A DNA stretch of 64,000 nucleotides. Source: Closterium sp. Naga37s-1 (Eukaryota; Streptophyta; Zygnematophyceae; Desmidiales; Closteriaceae). Every line of letters starts with the position of its first letter. The stretch's first letter is position 1. The stretch spans positions 1,465,001 through 1,529,000 of the forward strand of contig CANJKZ010000108.1 in NCBI GenBank assembly GCA_947471745.1. Reading direction: 5' to 3'. The notes below the pieces were generated by a model that saw only the letters and a program-made list of their open reading frames with translations, ran no database searches and was not told where the DNA came from. The position numbers and the translations under genes are program-made. Below are positions 10,418-25,086 of this stretch, in pieces.

Positions 10418-12061
10418 CATCTGTACTGAATAGCAGGCAGCGGTCAGCAGCCAACAGGCTCATCACCTCTCACCACCCCCCATCAAAGCTCATCACCCCT
10501 CATCACCTCTCACCATTTGGTGGAAGACACGTCATCCACGTAGTCCCGGCCCATATAGGTGGCATTGGCCAGCCAATCAGGGCGCACCACGTCACACCCA
10601 TTGGCCGCAGAGCAGCAGCGGCAGCAGTACTGCGTGCAGGCAAGAGGGGAAGGGGGTGGAGGGAGGGGAGGATGGAGAGAGAAGATGGTTGACATGGGAT
10701 GGTAGACAGAAGAGTCTGTCAAAGCAAAATTATATCATTCTTAAATGCGCCTATGACGGGAAGCTTCCTCACCTTTTCCTGCGGGAAGACGAGGTAGCGC
10801 CACGAGTCCCGCACCAGTTGGGTGCATGCGGTGGCTCTGAGAGGCAGCGCGGAGCTGCACGCGGGAGAGAGAGAGGGGGAGCGAAGGGGGAGGGGATGGG
10901 GTTGATGCTTAAAGGGAGGGCGAGTTGGGTGCATGCGGTGGCCAGTTGGGTGCATGAGGGGCAGCGCGGAGCTGCACGTGGGAGAATAAGTGGGGACAAA
11001 GGGGGGAGGGGATGGGGGTCCTTTAGGAGAGCACCAGGTGGGTGGCCCATCGCCCTCAGAGGCAGCGCGGAAGGGCTGAAGTTTGCCTCATTGTGAAGCG
11101 CCAAAAGAATGATAAGCGCTCACTCACCCGCAGTACCGATCCCCCAGCCCGTTCCGGCGGTCGATGCGCTGCCTGCGCGTGGTGTAGTCATACTGCCAGG
11201 TGCCTTCCGTTGTCAGGGTGTACCAGGGGAGGTACATCTCCTGTGGTGAACGAGGGGAGGTACATATGCTGGAATGAACAAGGGTCGATCCGCTGCCTGC
11301 GCATGGTGTAGTCATACTGCCAGGTGCCTTCCGTTGTCAGGGTGTACCAGGGGAGGTACATCTCCTGGAGTGAGCAAGGGGAATTACATCTCATGGGGTG
11401 AACAGGGGAGTAACATCTCATGGGATAAAGGAAGGGAGTCACATCTCCTTAAGTGAACGAGGGGAGTTACATCTCCTGAAGTGAACGAGGGGAGTTACAA
11501 CTCACAGAGTGAACGAGCGGAATTACAGCTCCTGGAGTGAATCAGCTTTGCTTAAAAACCGTTGTGGCCTATTCGCCTTGTAACAAGATTGACATAGTCC
11601 CGTTCACGCGTAGTGAGGTGATTTCTAAAAAATGATGGACTATGATGGACGGGACTATGATGGACGGGACTATGTCCTCAAAAATCACCTTGTAACAAGA
11701 TGGACATAGTCCCGTTCACGCGACCCTTTCTCACCTCGTTAAAGTCAACTTGGAATCTTGACGGCCAAACAGGGGCACGTGGGGGGGCTTCCGTTATAGT
11801 GTCACTCTGTGAGCCTGCGCTTACTCCACCATCGACAGAAGCACCCTTCGCTATAATCACTTGCTGGCGAATCCCAAGGGTCTTGGAATTCAGGCCTTCT
11901 TCTGACGTCATGAGCAGCTGGCTGGTGGCAGGTACGCGTGCCGCAGTCGCGGGAAGCGAATGCGATAGTAAAGAGAAAAGGGTGTAGAGGAGAGACGCAA
12001 CTGCGACAGCGGGAACTGAGAGCGGAAGGCGGGACGAGGAAATCCGGCAACGAGTCGCCAT
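9582..12061 (-). CDS. Secreted Cys-rich protein of unknown function (six exons)
   Basis: Exons on the minus strand: 12061-11735, 11240-11128, 10836-10773, 10629-10514, 10114-10045 and 9677-9582. All have GT-AG ends and compatible phases, giving 261 aa and TAA at 9582-9584. The N-terminus is a probable signal peptide (Ser/Leu/Ala-rich, residues about 8-40). Then come WPSRFQV (about 98), LPWYTLTTEGTWQYDY, RIDRRNGLGDRYC, YLVFPQEKYCCRCC, RPDWLANATYMGRDYVDD, a GLQNNYYW block and a C-terminal FDLPSDM. The layout (ordered Cys, NGLGDRYC, Asn-glycosylation site NAT, SF..F.LPS end) fits an uncharacterised secretory family that I recall in plants and algae. Similarity to ependymin-related proteins is a guess. 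Introns contain partial copies of exons 2 and 5. Likely secretory pathway or cell surface. Confidence 0.75.
9928..9985 (-). repeat. Intronic partial copy of exon 5 edge (secreted-protein gene)
   Basis: A copy of the 3' end of the exon at 10045-10114, including VPMRIYM and the GTAAGGC donor, offset 117 bp. It reads HSENND in place of HSEDD. It lies in the last intron. Confidence 0.85.
10326..10417 (+). repeat. (TTTG)n microsatellite and T34 run
   Basis: TTTG-type tetranucleotide repeats run to 10383, followed by 34 uninterrupted T at 10384-10417. It lies in the intron between exons 4 and 5 of the minus-strand gene. Confidence 0.9.
11229..11545 (-). repeat. Exon 2 edge copy plus degenerate minisatellite
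   Basis: The 5' part of exon 2 (acceptor at 11240) is repeated at about 11287-11364, offset 124 bp, encoding MYLPWYTLTTEGTWQYDY with a CAG acceptor. Further left and right are about eight degenerate units of roughly 30 bp of the type GTTACATCTCCTGAAGTGAA, which appear to derive from the acceptor region itself. Confidence 0.8.
11565..11735. repeat. Direct and inverted repeats in intron 1 (secreted-protein gene)
   Basis: A roughly 38-bp block (CTTGTAACAAGATGGACATA type, ending TTCACGCG) occurs near 11577 and again near 11692, offset about 119 bp. Between them lie inverted copies of GACATAGTCCCG (as CGGGACTATGTC). The second copy abuts the exon 1 donor at 11735. Confidence 0.75.
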
Positions 12062-12418
12062 CCCTGCAGCCTATAATAGGCGACAGTCTACCTTAGCCGA
12101 CAGTCTACCACGAGGCAACAATCTACAGATGCAAAGAGGGAGTGAATGAACTGCTGTGGCAAACCTCGGAAATTCCAGGATTGAACAGGTTCTCGTCTCG
12201 ACTGAATTTACGAGCGCTGGGCTCGACATTAGCGGCCTCGTTAAAGAGCACACAACACACTCAACGACCCTTGTTGGTTAAAATTAGTTTGCGGCTGACA
12301 GAGTAACGGGCTCACACCGAAACGATCATTCCGTGTACCTACTCCGGTTTGCCAGGGTGAAGTCTCCATGTTCTCTAAACAACGCTTGCATAGGATATTT
12401 TTCTGAAGGAAACATTTA

Positions 12419-12574
12419 GAGCGTGTTCCTACAGCCTCATATCAGGTAACCTCGTATCAGATTCGCGTCGAACCGCACTAAAACGCATCCAACCACAGTC
12501 GAACACACTGAAACGTATTTCACCACGCGAAGCTGATACGAGGTGTTTCTGATACGAGGTGTAGGAACACGCCC
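12419..12574. mobile_element. 156-bp MITE with TTA duplication, PIF/Harbinger-like
   Basis: The ends are GAGCGTGTTCCTACA and the inverted TGTAGGAACACGCCC, flanked by TTA on both sides (12416-12418 and 12575-12577). Inner inverted words CCTCGTATCAG/CTGATACGAGG extend the fold. A 3-bp TTA duplication and a G(G/A)GCGTGTT end fit PIF/Harbinger MITEs. No coding capacity. Confidence 0.75.
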
Positions 12575-12703
12575 TTAGGGTAGCAGCAGAGCATCTGTGC
12601 CACGAGCAACTGTTCCACAACCTTAGGCCTTACAATACAAGCTCTGCTGCATCTCACAGAACCTTTTCCACATGTTTTAGTCTTTTCGCCCTTTCAACCC
12701 TCC

Positions 12704-15700
12704 TCACTCCGCAGCCTTCTTTTTCTTCTTGGACGATCCAGTCGTCCCCGGCGTCGCTCCATCCTCCTCCTTGGCCTTCTTTTTCTTCTTGGCCGAACCA
12801 TCAGTAGCACCAGGTGTCACACTCCCATCCGCTGCTGCGTCCTTCTTTTTCTTCTTCTTCTCAGAGGCGGGGGTCACCGGTGCTGCTGCTTCCTCCTTTG
12901 CCTTGCCCTCCTCCCTGTCACGCTTTTTCTTCTTTTTCTTCTGAGGAAAGGCACAAGGAAGGGGCGAAGAACCATGCACCAAGGAGAAGCGGAAATGTTG
13001 AACAACATGTGGTTGGAAGGGCATACGAGAGCGTGTAGGACACTCAACAGATCGAGAAAGCTCTGCCTTTCTTCAACAAACAAACAGACCAGACCAAACA
13101 TGCTCCGTCAGGGGATGATGCGCGAATGAAACCCAGCTGAGAGCAACAGCTGAGAGCAACAGCAGCACACCCTCACCACCCAAGGCTCTTTCCCCAAACC
13201 GCAACGCACCTCGGTGGAGGGAGGCTCTGCCCCGTCGGGATCCACACGGGCAGCAGCAGCAGCAGAGGGAGTGGCCTCCCTGTTCTCCCTATCCTTCTTC
13301 ACCTTCTTGCCCGACAAAAGGTTTTCACCTAACCACAACGCACCTCAGTGGAAGGCGGCTCTGCCCCATCGGCGTCCACACGGGCAGCAGCAGAGGGAGT
13401 GGCCTCCCCGTTCTCCTTGTCCTTCTTCGCCTTCTTCTCCTTCTTCGCTTTCTTAGCCGACTCCTCTCCGGCTGCTGGTGTTGCGTCTGTTGCTGGGGAC
13501 TTGGCTGTCAGCAGCGCATCAGATGCGGGGTTGTAAGCCTGCAGGGGGGAGAAAGAGGGAGGGAAGCGAAGGGAGGGGGGTAGTGAGCGAGGAGAAGCGT
13601 GCACTATATCTCTGTGAAGCGATGCCCGAAGAAATAGTCGCTCTGAAAGAACTCATAAGTCACTGTATCCAGAGAAGTGTGGTGCGATTCCAGTAAATAG
13701 CACCCCTGAATGCCTCAACTCCCCTGCCATCCCCATGAGCACCTCAGTCGAACGGAATTACCTTGGCAGGGGTGATGAGGCCGCCCGTGCCCTCCTTCCT
13801 GTCCTTGTCGTACGCCCTCAGCTTCGCCTTGCCCTTGCTCGCTGCACTCGCACTGCGCTTAAGTGATTCTTATAACACACTACCAATGACATGACATAAT
13901 TACCTTAAGAGGGGTGATGAGGCCGCCCGTGCCCTCCTTCCTGTCCTTGTCGTACGCCCCCAGCTTCGCCTTGCCCTTGCTCGCTGCACTCGCACTGCCC
14001 AGCACCCGCCCCTCCAGCTGCCGCAGCCGCTGCTCAATCTGTTTGCAGTCACAAGGAAGATCAGGGGAAAACCGAAGCAGGGGGGAGGACAGAACAGAAA
14101 TGAGGCGAGGAAGGTGGTGAAACAGATACGAGCCGAGACAGTGCATTGCATTGCGCAGACACAGGTAGAGGGTCGCAGGAGAAGCAGAGAGATGTTAGCA
14201 TGGAAACCAAAGAGATTCTGCCCTTGACCTCGCTCCCTTCCCTTCCCTCCTGTCCCACAAACAACGCAAGGGAGCTTGCCCTTGAGCTTGGGGGGCGCCT
14301 AGCCTACCTGTCTGCCATTCCCTTTCCCTTCCCTTCTGTGCCAACCAGCCTCCCCCCCCTCCCATCCCACGCACCTTGGCGCGGCCCTCAAACCCAACAG
14401 TGGGCTCGGTGGCATCCCCAAGAGCGTCCACGCGGATAGCAAGGGAGCACTTGGCAGCTATCAGCTGAGCACATGCAGGATTCGACCCACTACCATGCTA
14501 CCATCCCTTCCACCATCCGATTCCCTCCTCCCACGCACCTTGGCGCGGCCCTCAATGCCCACAGTGGGCTCGGTGGCATCCCCAAGAGCGTCCACGCGAA
14601 TGGCAAGGGAGCACTTGGCGGCGAGCACGCGCGAGATCTTGCCCTTGAGCTTGGGGGGCGCCTGGCCGATGAGGGACGCGTGGAAGATGAGCCCGTACTT
14701 GGGCGTGTCGTGCTTCGTCTTGAGGGCGCGGAACAGCGCCTGGTGGGGTGAGGGGGGGGGGGGAGGGGGAGAGGAGTTGGGAACAAGGAGGAAAAGGGAA
14801 GATGAGCGAGGCGTGGAAGATGAGCCTGTACTTGGGCGTGTCGTGCTTCGTCTTGAGGGCGCGGAACAGCGCCTGGTGGGGGATGATGAGGAGAGGAGGT
14901 GGGGGCAAAGGGAAACAGGGGGGATGAGCGAGGCGTAGTAGATGAGGCCATACTTCGGCGTGTCGCGCTTCAACATCCACACAATATCACTGCAGTATTA
15001 CACTTGAGTATCACTGCAACCACCCACCCAGCAACTATCCACACAGCTGGCGTACCTTCTCAGCACCCAGAATCTGAACAGTGGAGGCGGGGTGCTTGGC
15101 CAGGCTCATCAATGACCCAGCATGGGCGATGAGGCGCGCCCCCACGAGCTCGCCTACGAGCACCGTCAGGTTGGGCGCTATGGCCAGCATGCGCGATCGC
15201 AGGTAGTCGAACAGCTGCGCACGGTACTCTGAGAGGGCGATGACCTGGTACAAGGGGGAGGGATGAAAACGAGGGAGGAAGGGGAGGGGGAGCCGCCAGG
15301 GGGAGGGGGAAATGTGGGGAGGAGAGGAGGAGGTTGGGCGCTATGGCCAGCATGCGCGAGCGCAGGTAGTCGAACAGCTGCGCACGGTACTCTGAGAGGG
15401 CGATGACCTGGGGGGAGGGGGGAGCGGGGCGGGTGGAGAGGGGGAGGGGAGGAGGGAAGGGTTTGTGTAAGGTGTGGGCGAAGAGGGAGAAATGCCAGTC
15501 AGACGAAATCGGCAAGAAGGCAACAAGGGCGGAAAGAGAGGAAGCAAGAGAGCTATATGAGGGTGGCAGCCTTTTTGTGGCGACTGCATGGTAGCTAAGG
15601 GCCATTGACTGGCGTTGACCTGCGTTGACTGGAGCCGCTGACTGACCACTGACATGGTCGCAGAGCGCAATGATGTTGGTCATGTCGTGCTCCCTGACCT

Positions 15701-18382
15701 CCGTCCGTACCCATGGAGCTTTGACACGTCCCAAACCTGCATTGACCTACGTTGACCTGCGTTGACTCACATTGATCAAGCCTCTGACCCACCTGGTCGC
15801 AGAGAGCAATGATGTTGGTCATGTCGTGCTCGCTGACCTCCGTCCCCATGGAGATCACCGCTGCATCCTTCATTGCCGACTCCACATCCTCCTCCAATAT
15901 CTGGCGAGAACCACAGGGAGACGGGGGAGAGGGGAAGAACGGGAGATAAAAGCACAGGTAAATACAGGGAGATGGATGCATCGCTTCAGACTCTAGCCAT
16001 AATATGTATCACGAGCGGAGGGGGGAGAGGAGGGGGAGGAGGGGGTAGAGGAGGGGACCAAGCTCACCCCGGAAAAGTCGAGGTCAGCGGCGTTGACGCG
16101 GTGAGCCATGAGCTTGACGGCGCGCGCGTACTGCAGGTTGTCCGTGACGATCTTGGCGAGCTCGGGGAAGTGCCACCCGTACCACTCGCGCACGCGCATG
16201 GCGTACGTGTTCAGCTCCTTGTCCAGGTCGTCCAGCAGCCCGATCGCCTGCACTATCATCGTGTCCACCTGCGATGATTGAAAGGGGGGGGAGGTGATGG
16301 AAGGTGGATTGAATTGACTGTAGATAGAGGCGACTCAATGGGCACACGCGCATGGCGTACGTGTTGAGCTCCTTGTCCAGATCGTCCAGCAGCCCGATCG
16401 CCTGCACTATCATCGTGTCCACCTGCGATGAACGGGATTGGTTGATCGTGGGTGGTCAGGGAGGGGAGGGAGGAAAAGTGGGTGGCTGGGGTTCATGGAA
16501 AGTGGTTGTTGGATCGTGTGAGGCACGTACCATCCACCCGTGCGAGGCGGATCATGAATACACCAACCATTCGCTTTGTACTTCAATGTCGTGCATGCAT
16601 GCAGGAAGGCGTACCTTATCCGGGGAGAACTTGAGCTTATAGCGCGACAGGCTGTGGCTGAGACCCAGGCTCATGGGCGCAAGGTCGGTGCCTGACAGCC
16701 CCGCAATGAGCTCCGAGAGGTGTGAGCGCACTCCGCGCATGAGCTCCATTACCGCTGCGTTGTGCACGCATGTCACTCCCTGCATGGGCGCACAGGCAAA
16801 GGGAGTGGGGGAGGGACAATGAGGTCGGCGCCTGACAGCCCTGCAATGAGCTCCGGAAGGTGTGGGCGCACTCCGCGCATCAGCTCCATCACTCCCGCGC
16901 TGTGCACGCACGTCACTCCCTGTCGCGCGTGGAGAAGCACGGAGGGAGAAAAAAAGAGCGGGAGCGGCAGAAAGAAATCTGAGAGGTGCCAAAGCCCCTT
17001 ATCTACCAGTGCCAGTGGCCTCTTACCACCGATGCCAATTTGATTATAAAATTTCTGGCAGTGACACATCGCCTTCACAATTTTTTTGCTCGATCCCCTT
17101 GCGCGGCCTGCTCTCCACTCCACCATACTTCTTCTTACAATCCCACCCCCTTTCTTATCACAATCCTTCCCTCATTCCCAACCCCCTTCGAATCACGTTC
17201 CCTCTGCCAATCCCAATCCCCTTTTTCACCCGCGTCCTCCCCCTTCCCCCGCGCCCCAATCCCCGCACCAGTTTCTCTTTGATGATGTTGCCCAGTTTTG
17301 AGTCGGCGACGGCGAGCGTCTCCCCCTGGCACTGCGCCTTGACGAACTTCTTCAGCCCCTTGCTCAGCTTGCTCTCCACCAGCGCCGTATTACCTCTTTC
17401 AATCACATTCCCATTCGTCAACCCCAACTCCCCATCCAATCACATTTCCTTTCTCAATCCCAACCCTCCAACTCTCCCCCGCGAGCACCCCCATGCGCGC
17501 CCGTACCAGTTTCTCCTTGATGATGTTTCCCAGCTTCGAGTCGGCGACGGCGAGCGTCTCGCCCTGGCACTGCGCCTTGACGAACTTCTTCAGCCCCTTG
17601 CTCAGCTTGCTCTCCACCAGCGCCGTCGCCGCGCCCAGCGCGTCCGCCGTGTTCTCGAACTTGTCGAACGCCTTCAGCTTCACCACCTGCATTGCGGAGA
17701 AGAGGGGGATGGGGAGGGGGAGAGAGGGGTTAGCGGGGCCTAAATAGCGCCCAGCGCATCCGCCGTGTTCTCGAACTTGTCGAACGCCTTCAGCTTCATC
17801 ACCTGCGGAGAGAAAAAGGGGATGGGGGGGGGGAAGAAAGAGGGATTAGCGGGGCCTAAATCCCGCCCAGCGCGTCAGCCGTGTTCTCAAACTTGTCGAA
17901 CGCCTTCAGATTCACCACCTGCAGACGGAAAAAGGGGATGGGGGGGAGGAGAGAGGGGTTAGCGGGGCCTAAATGGAGCTCAAGACGTACGCCGCGTTCT
18001 CGAACTTGTCGAACGCCTTCAGCTTCACCACCTGCACGAAGTGAAGGTTTGAGAAGAAGGTTAGTTGGGACGGACCGGGGAGAGGGGGACCGGGGCTTGG
18101 TCATACGCAACCGAGCTCTCCTCTCATTCTCTTTCCCCCGCTAAAGCCCACCGCATGTTGTCGCATTTTCCACCTTACTCTCTCCTTGTAGATCAAACTC
18201 CCCTAAAACTTCGCAAAAAACTTCTACGCCTGGTTACCAATGTGCTCCTTGGCACCACTTGCCTTGCTGGCGCTTTCCGACGACTCGAAGTGCGTCCAGA
18301 TGTCCTCGACCTTGTCGAGCTTCTTGTCGTCTAGCACCTTGAACAGCGCGAACCCCGCCGGGGTCTCGAACAGAAGCAACAT
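12704..18382 (-). CDS. NOP58: Nucleolar protein NOP58 (box C/D snoRNP core)
   Basis: Ten exons on the minus strand: 18382-18263, 17686-17507, 16779-16615, 16268-16068, 15900-15793, 15244-15056, 14739-14539, 14038-13904, 13538-13344 and 12940-12704. All are in phase 0, giving 576 aa. NOP58 scaffolds box C/D snoRNPs for rRNA 2'-O-methylation, binding fibrillarin and the 15.5K-snoRNA complex in the nucleolus. Visible marks: N-terminal [23 protein letters not shown], the coiled region [20 protein letters not shown], the NOP domain with [54 protein letters not shown], then GGLITP, and a Lys-rich KKKKK tail (about residues 440-576). NOP56 is excluded by the N-terminus and by the KHDTPKYG context. 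Intron 1 uses a GC donor (AAG|GCAAGT). Almost every intron holds a partial copy of an exon edge. Confidence 0.93.
13210..13318 (-). repeat. NOP58 exon 9 edge copy (intron 9)
   Basis: A copy of the 3' half of exon 9 with its GTGCGTTG donor, 134 bp downstream of the real donor at 13344. It reads [15 protein letters not shown] with a longer Ala run. Confidence 0.9.
13762..13859 (-). repeat. NOP58 exon 8 edge copy (intron 8)
   Basis: A copy of the 3' two-thirds of exon 8 with GTAATT donor, offset 142 bp. It encodes GGLITPAK, the form I recall as conserved in plant NOP58, whereas exon 8 itself reads GGLITPLK. The copy's donor could be used as an alternative. Confidence 0.9.
14266..14458 (-). repeat. 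NOP58 exon 7 3'-edge copy (intron 7)
   Basis: The last third of exon 7 with GTGCGTGG donor is repeated at 14375-14458, offset 164 bp (VGFEGRAK for VGIEGRAK). A separate scrap of the APPKLKGK coding block lies at about 14266-14302. Confidence 0.85.
14801..14977 (-). repeat. NOP58 exon 7 5'-edge copies (intron 6)
   Basis: Two upstream copies of the start of exon 7. The nearer (14801-14872, offset 133 bp) keeps the CAG acceptor and [15 protein letters not shown]. The farther (14923-14977) is diverged, reading [17 protein letters not shown]. Confidence 0.88.
15330..15407 (-). repeat. NOP58 exon 6 5'-edge copy (intron 5)
   Basis: Acceptor plus [20 protein letters not shown] are repeated 163 bp upstream of the real acceptor at 15244. 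Confidence 0.9.
15655..15705 (-). repeat. NOP58 exon 5 3'-edge copy (intron 5)
   Basis: [14 protein letters not shown] is repeated 138 bp downstream of the real donor. The donor context is altered from CAG|GTGGGT to CAT|GTCAG. Confidence 0.85.
16347..16422 (-). repeat. NOP58 exon 4 5'-edge copy (intron 3)
   Basis: CGCAG acceptor plus [19 protein letters not shown] are repeated 154 bp upstream of the real acceptor at 16268. Confidence 0.9.
16822..16919 (-). repeat. NOP58 exon 3 5'-edge copy (intron 2)
   Basis: Acceptor plus [20 protein letters not shown] are repeated 140 bp upstream of the real acceptor at 16779, with substitutions (AGV for AAV, PHLP for SHLS). Confidence 0.9.
17269..17388 (-). 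repeat. NOP58 exon 2 3'-edge copy (intron 2)
   Basis: The last 40 codons of exon 2 and the donor are repeated 238 bp downstream ([20 protein letters not shown] and onward), nearly unchanged at protein level. Confidence 0.9.
17749..18031 (-). repeat. Three NOP58 exon 2 5'-edge copies (intron 1)
   Basis: Acceptor plus (V/N)(V/M/L)[15 protein letters not shown] is repeated at acceptor-equivalent positions 17803, 17918 and 18031, upstream of the real 17686 (spacings 117, 115, 113 bp). Each has a CAG acceptor. Splicing into the copies at 17803 or 17918 soon meets a TAG. Confidence 0.9.
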
Positions 18383-19464
18383 CGCGACGTCGACGACGGC
18401 GACGGATAGCGGTTTTTAGAATTGGTCCTGCGGGAAACAACGCAATGATTCAGTAGGGCAAATGTCAATGTAGGGTAGGCTCTATCGGCAATGCCAATGC
18501 GAGCATCGTCGCGAAAGCTGCTGCCGGCGATGGACGAGGGATTAAGGACGGATGGGATATGTCCGACGGGGGGCACGAGAATTCACGAGACCTAACGAAT
18601 AGAAGGGATGCCCTCTACGAATAGAAAGGCACGAGACCTAGATTCTTCGAATTGAAAAAAAACTGAAACCCTGATGGCCGTCTCAGGATTCCTCAGCACA
18701 TCCAAACTCTGACGCTTATTTACGTGACTATTAGCAGCCTAACGTTCAAGCAAGCGACTCTTGGCACGGTAAAGGCTACTTAAAAATAGTATTACCCTCA
18801 CAGTCGCGGTAATTTGTCGCTGTTTGCTTTCCGTCTGTTCCGTCAGTGCCTGTTGCCTGTCGCACATTTTCCGTCGACGGAACCTACCTTGATGAAGAAA
18901 GTCGTGGAGATATTAGAGTCTTCGATCTTCTTTTAATTATCGAGCGAATGCAGGACCAGGAAACGCGGAAGAAAAGAAGCTCTTGTGTCGTGTCTGCTAA
19001 AGCCCTGAGACCAGGAACAAGATTTTCAGGTTTCCAGGTTTCTCCGAAGAAGAGAAAGGGAAAAGAGAGCGGGAGGGGAGAGAGAGAGAGGGGGAAGAGG
19101 AGGATGTCGAGGGAAGAAACAAACCTCGAGGAGGAGGCAAGGGAGGAGGCAGGTTGGGCTTGGAGACAATTGTCGACCTCGATACAGTGCACCGGCGTTA
19201 TGGCTTGAGTAAACTGCACACGATGCACATTTGCTTGGACTAACTTTTTGTCCAAACGAAACAATGGGGCACTGTATAATTTTCATCTCCCATCCCAACC
19301 ATTTTCTACACAAAATCACAGGCCTTCACGCACATCACGGGCGACAGGGCTTCATCTATATCAGCAGTGTTCAGACACCCTCGCCAGTCGATGCGGTCTC
19401 ATCCTTGTCAGACAGCAGCACGAGCCGCGTCTCTCGCCGCTGTCTTCCCGGATTTTTGCAGATA
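18383..19464. promoter_or_regulatory. Shared upstream region of divergent NOP58 and PPR-SMR genes
   Basis: About 1.1 kb separates the two divergent starts. It should contain both promoters and 5' UTRs. Short open frames here have no support. A CAG acceptor-like site just before the ATG at 19465 leaves open an upstream non-coding or transit-peptide exon of the PPR-SMR gene. No specific elements are claimed. Confidence 0.4.
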
Positions 19465-24609
<5,145 letters not shown>

Positions 24610-24694
24610 CCTTGCAACAAATGAAAACGTGATATTGTTTTTGAAATCGTCTTTAAAATTCTGGAGCATGCTGCAACAAGCACTCGTTTGAGGT

Positions 24695-25038
24695 TGTAAG
24701 GAAAATTCATTTTCCTTACTCTCTTACCGCGTACAATACCATTCCCGCCATCGGCACCCAACAGTGAAACGTTACCCGCTCGCGACACTCGCCTCGGCTA
24801 CGACTCCCGCCACCGTTCACGATGCGACCCAACCTCACGGTTCGGTTGGTAACCCGCGCTCCGGACCTCCGCCTCGACATTTCCCAACCTCGGCGCTAGG
24901 CCCGTAGCGCACCCCATAATCTCGCGTTACCGTTACCACTCTAGTTCGCTATATATTCTTCGCGCATGCCTTCGCTCATTGTATTGTTTTGCTTCGATAG
25001 TGCAATTCTCGCTCGCTCGCTCAATTGCACTCGTAACA
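24695..25038 (+). repeat. Gypsy 5' LTR (copy B) followed by a PBS
   Basis: TGTAAGG to CGTAACA, 344 bp. Directly followed by TTGGTATTCAGAGC, like a primer site for initiator Met-tRNA. It shares diagnostic variants with the 46158 LTR (for example GGCTACGACTCC and CTAGTTCGCTATATATTC) that the 27155 LTR lacks. Only about 48 bp of element-internal sequence follow before host gene sequence starts near 25087. Confidence 0.9.
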
Positions 25039-25086
25039 CTTGGTATTCAGAGCTTACGATCTCCTCTCGGACCGCACCCACACCTA

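Noticed and set aside
10333-10692. 119-codon frame with repeated Phe-Val-Cys-Leu
   Set aside because: It translates a TTTG microsatellite and T-run within an intron.
12704-18382. Annotation as NOP56 instead of NOP58
   Set aside because: N-terminal [20 protein letters not shown] and the [12 protein letters not shown] block are NOP58-type, as recalled from plant and yeast proteins.
18846-19208. 120-codon frame upstream of the PPR-SMR gene
   Set aside because: Charged low-complexity sequence with no domain; it lies in the divergent promoter region.
24695-25038. Interpretation of this LTR as a solo LTR
   Set aside because: It is followed by a primer-binding site and not by GAGGT; the matching GAGGT is after 46510.
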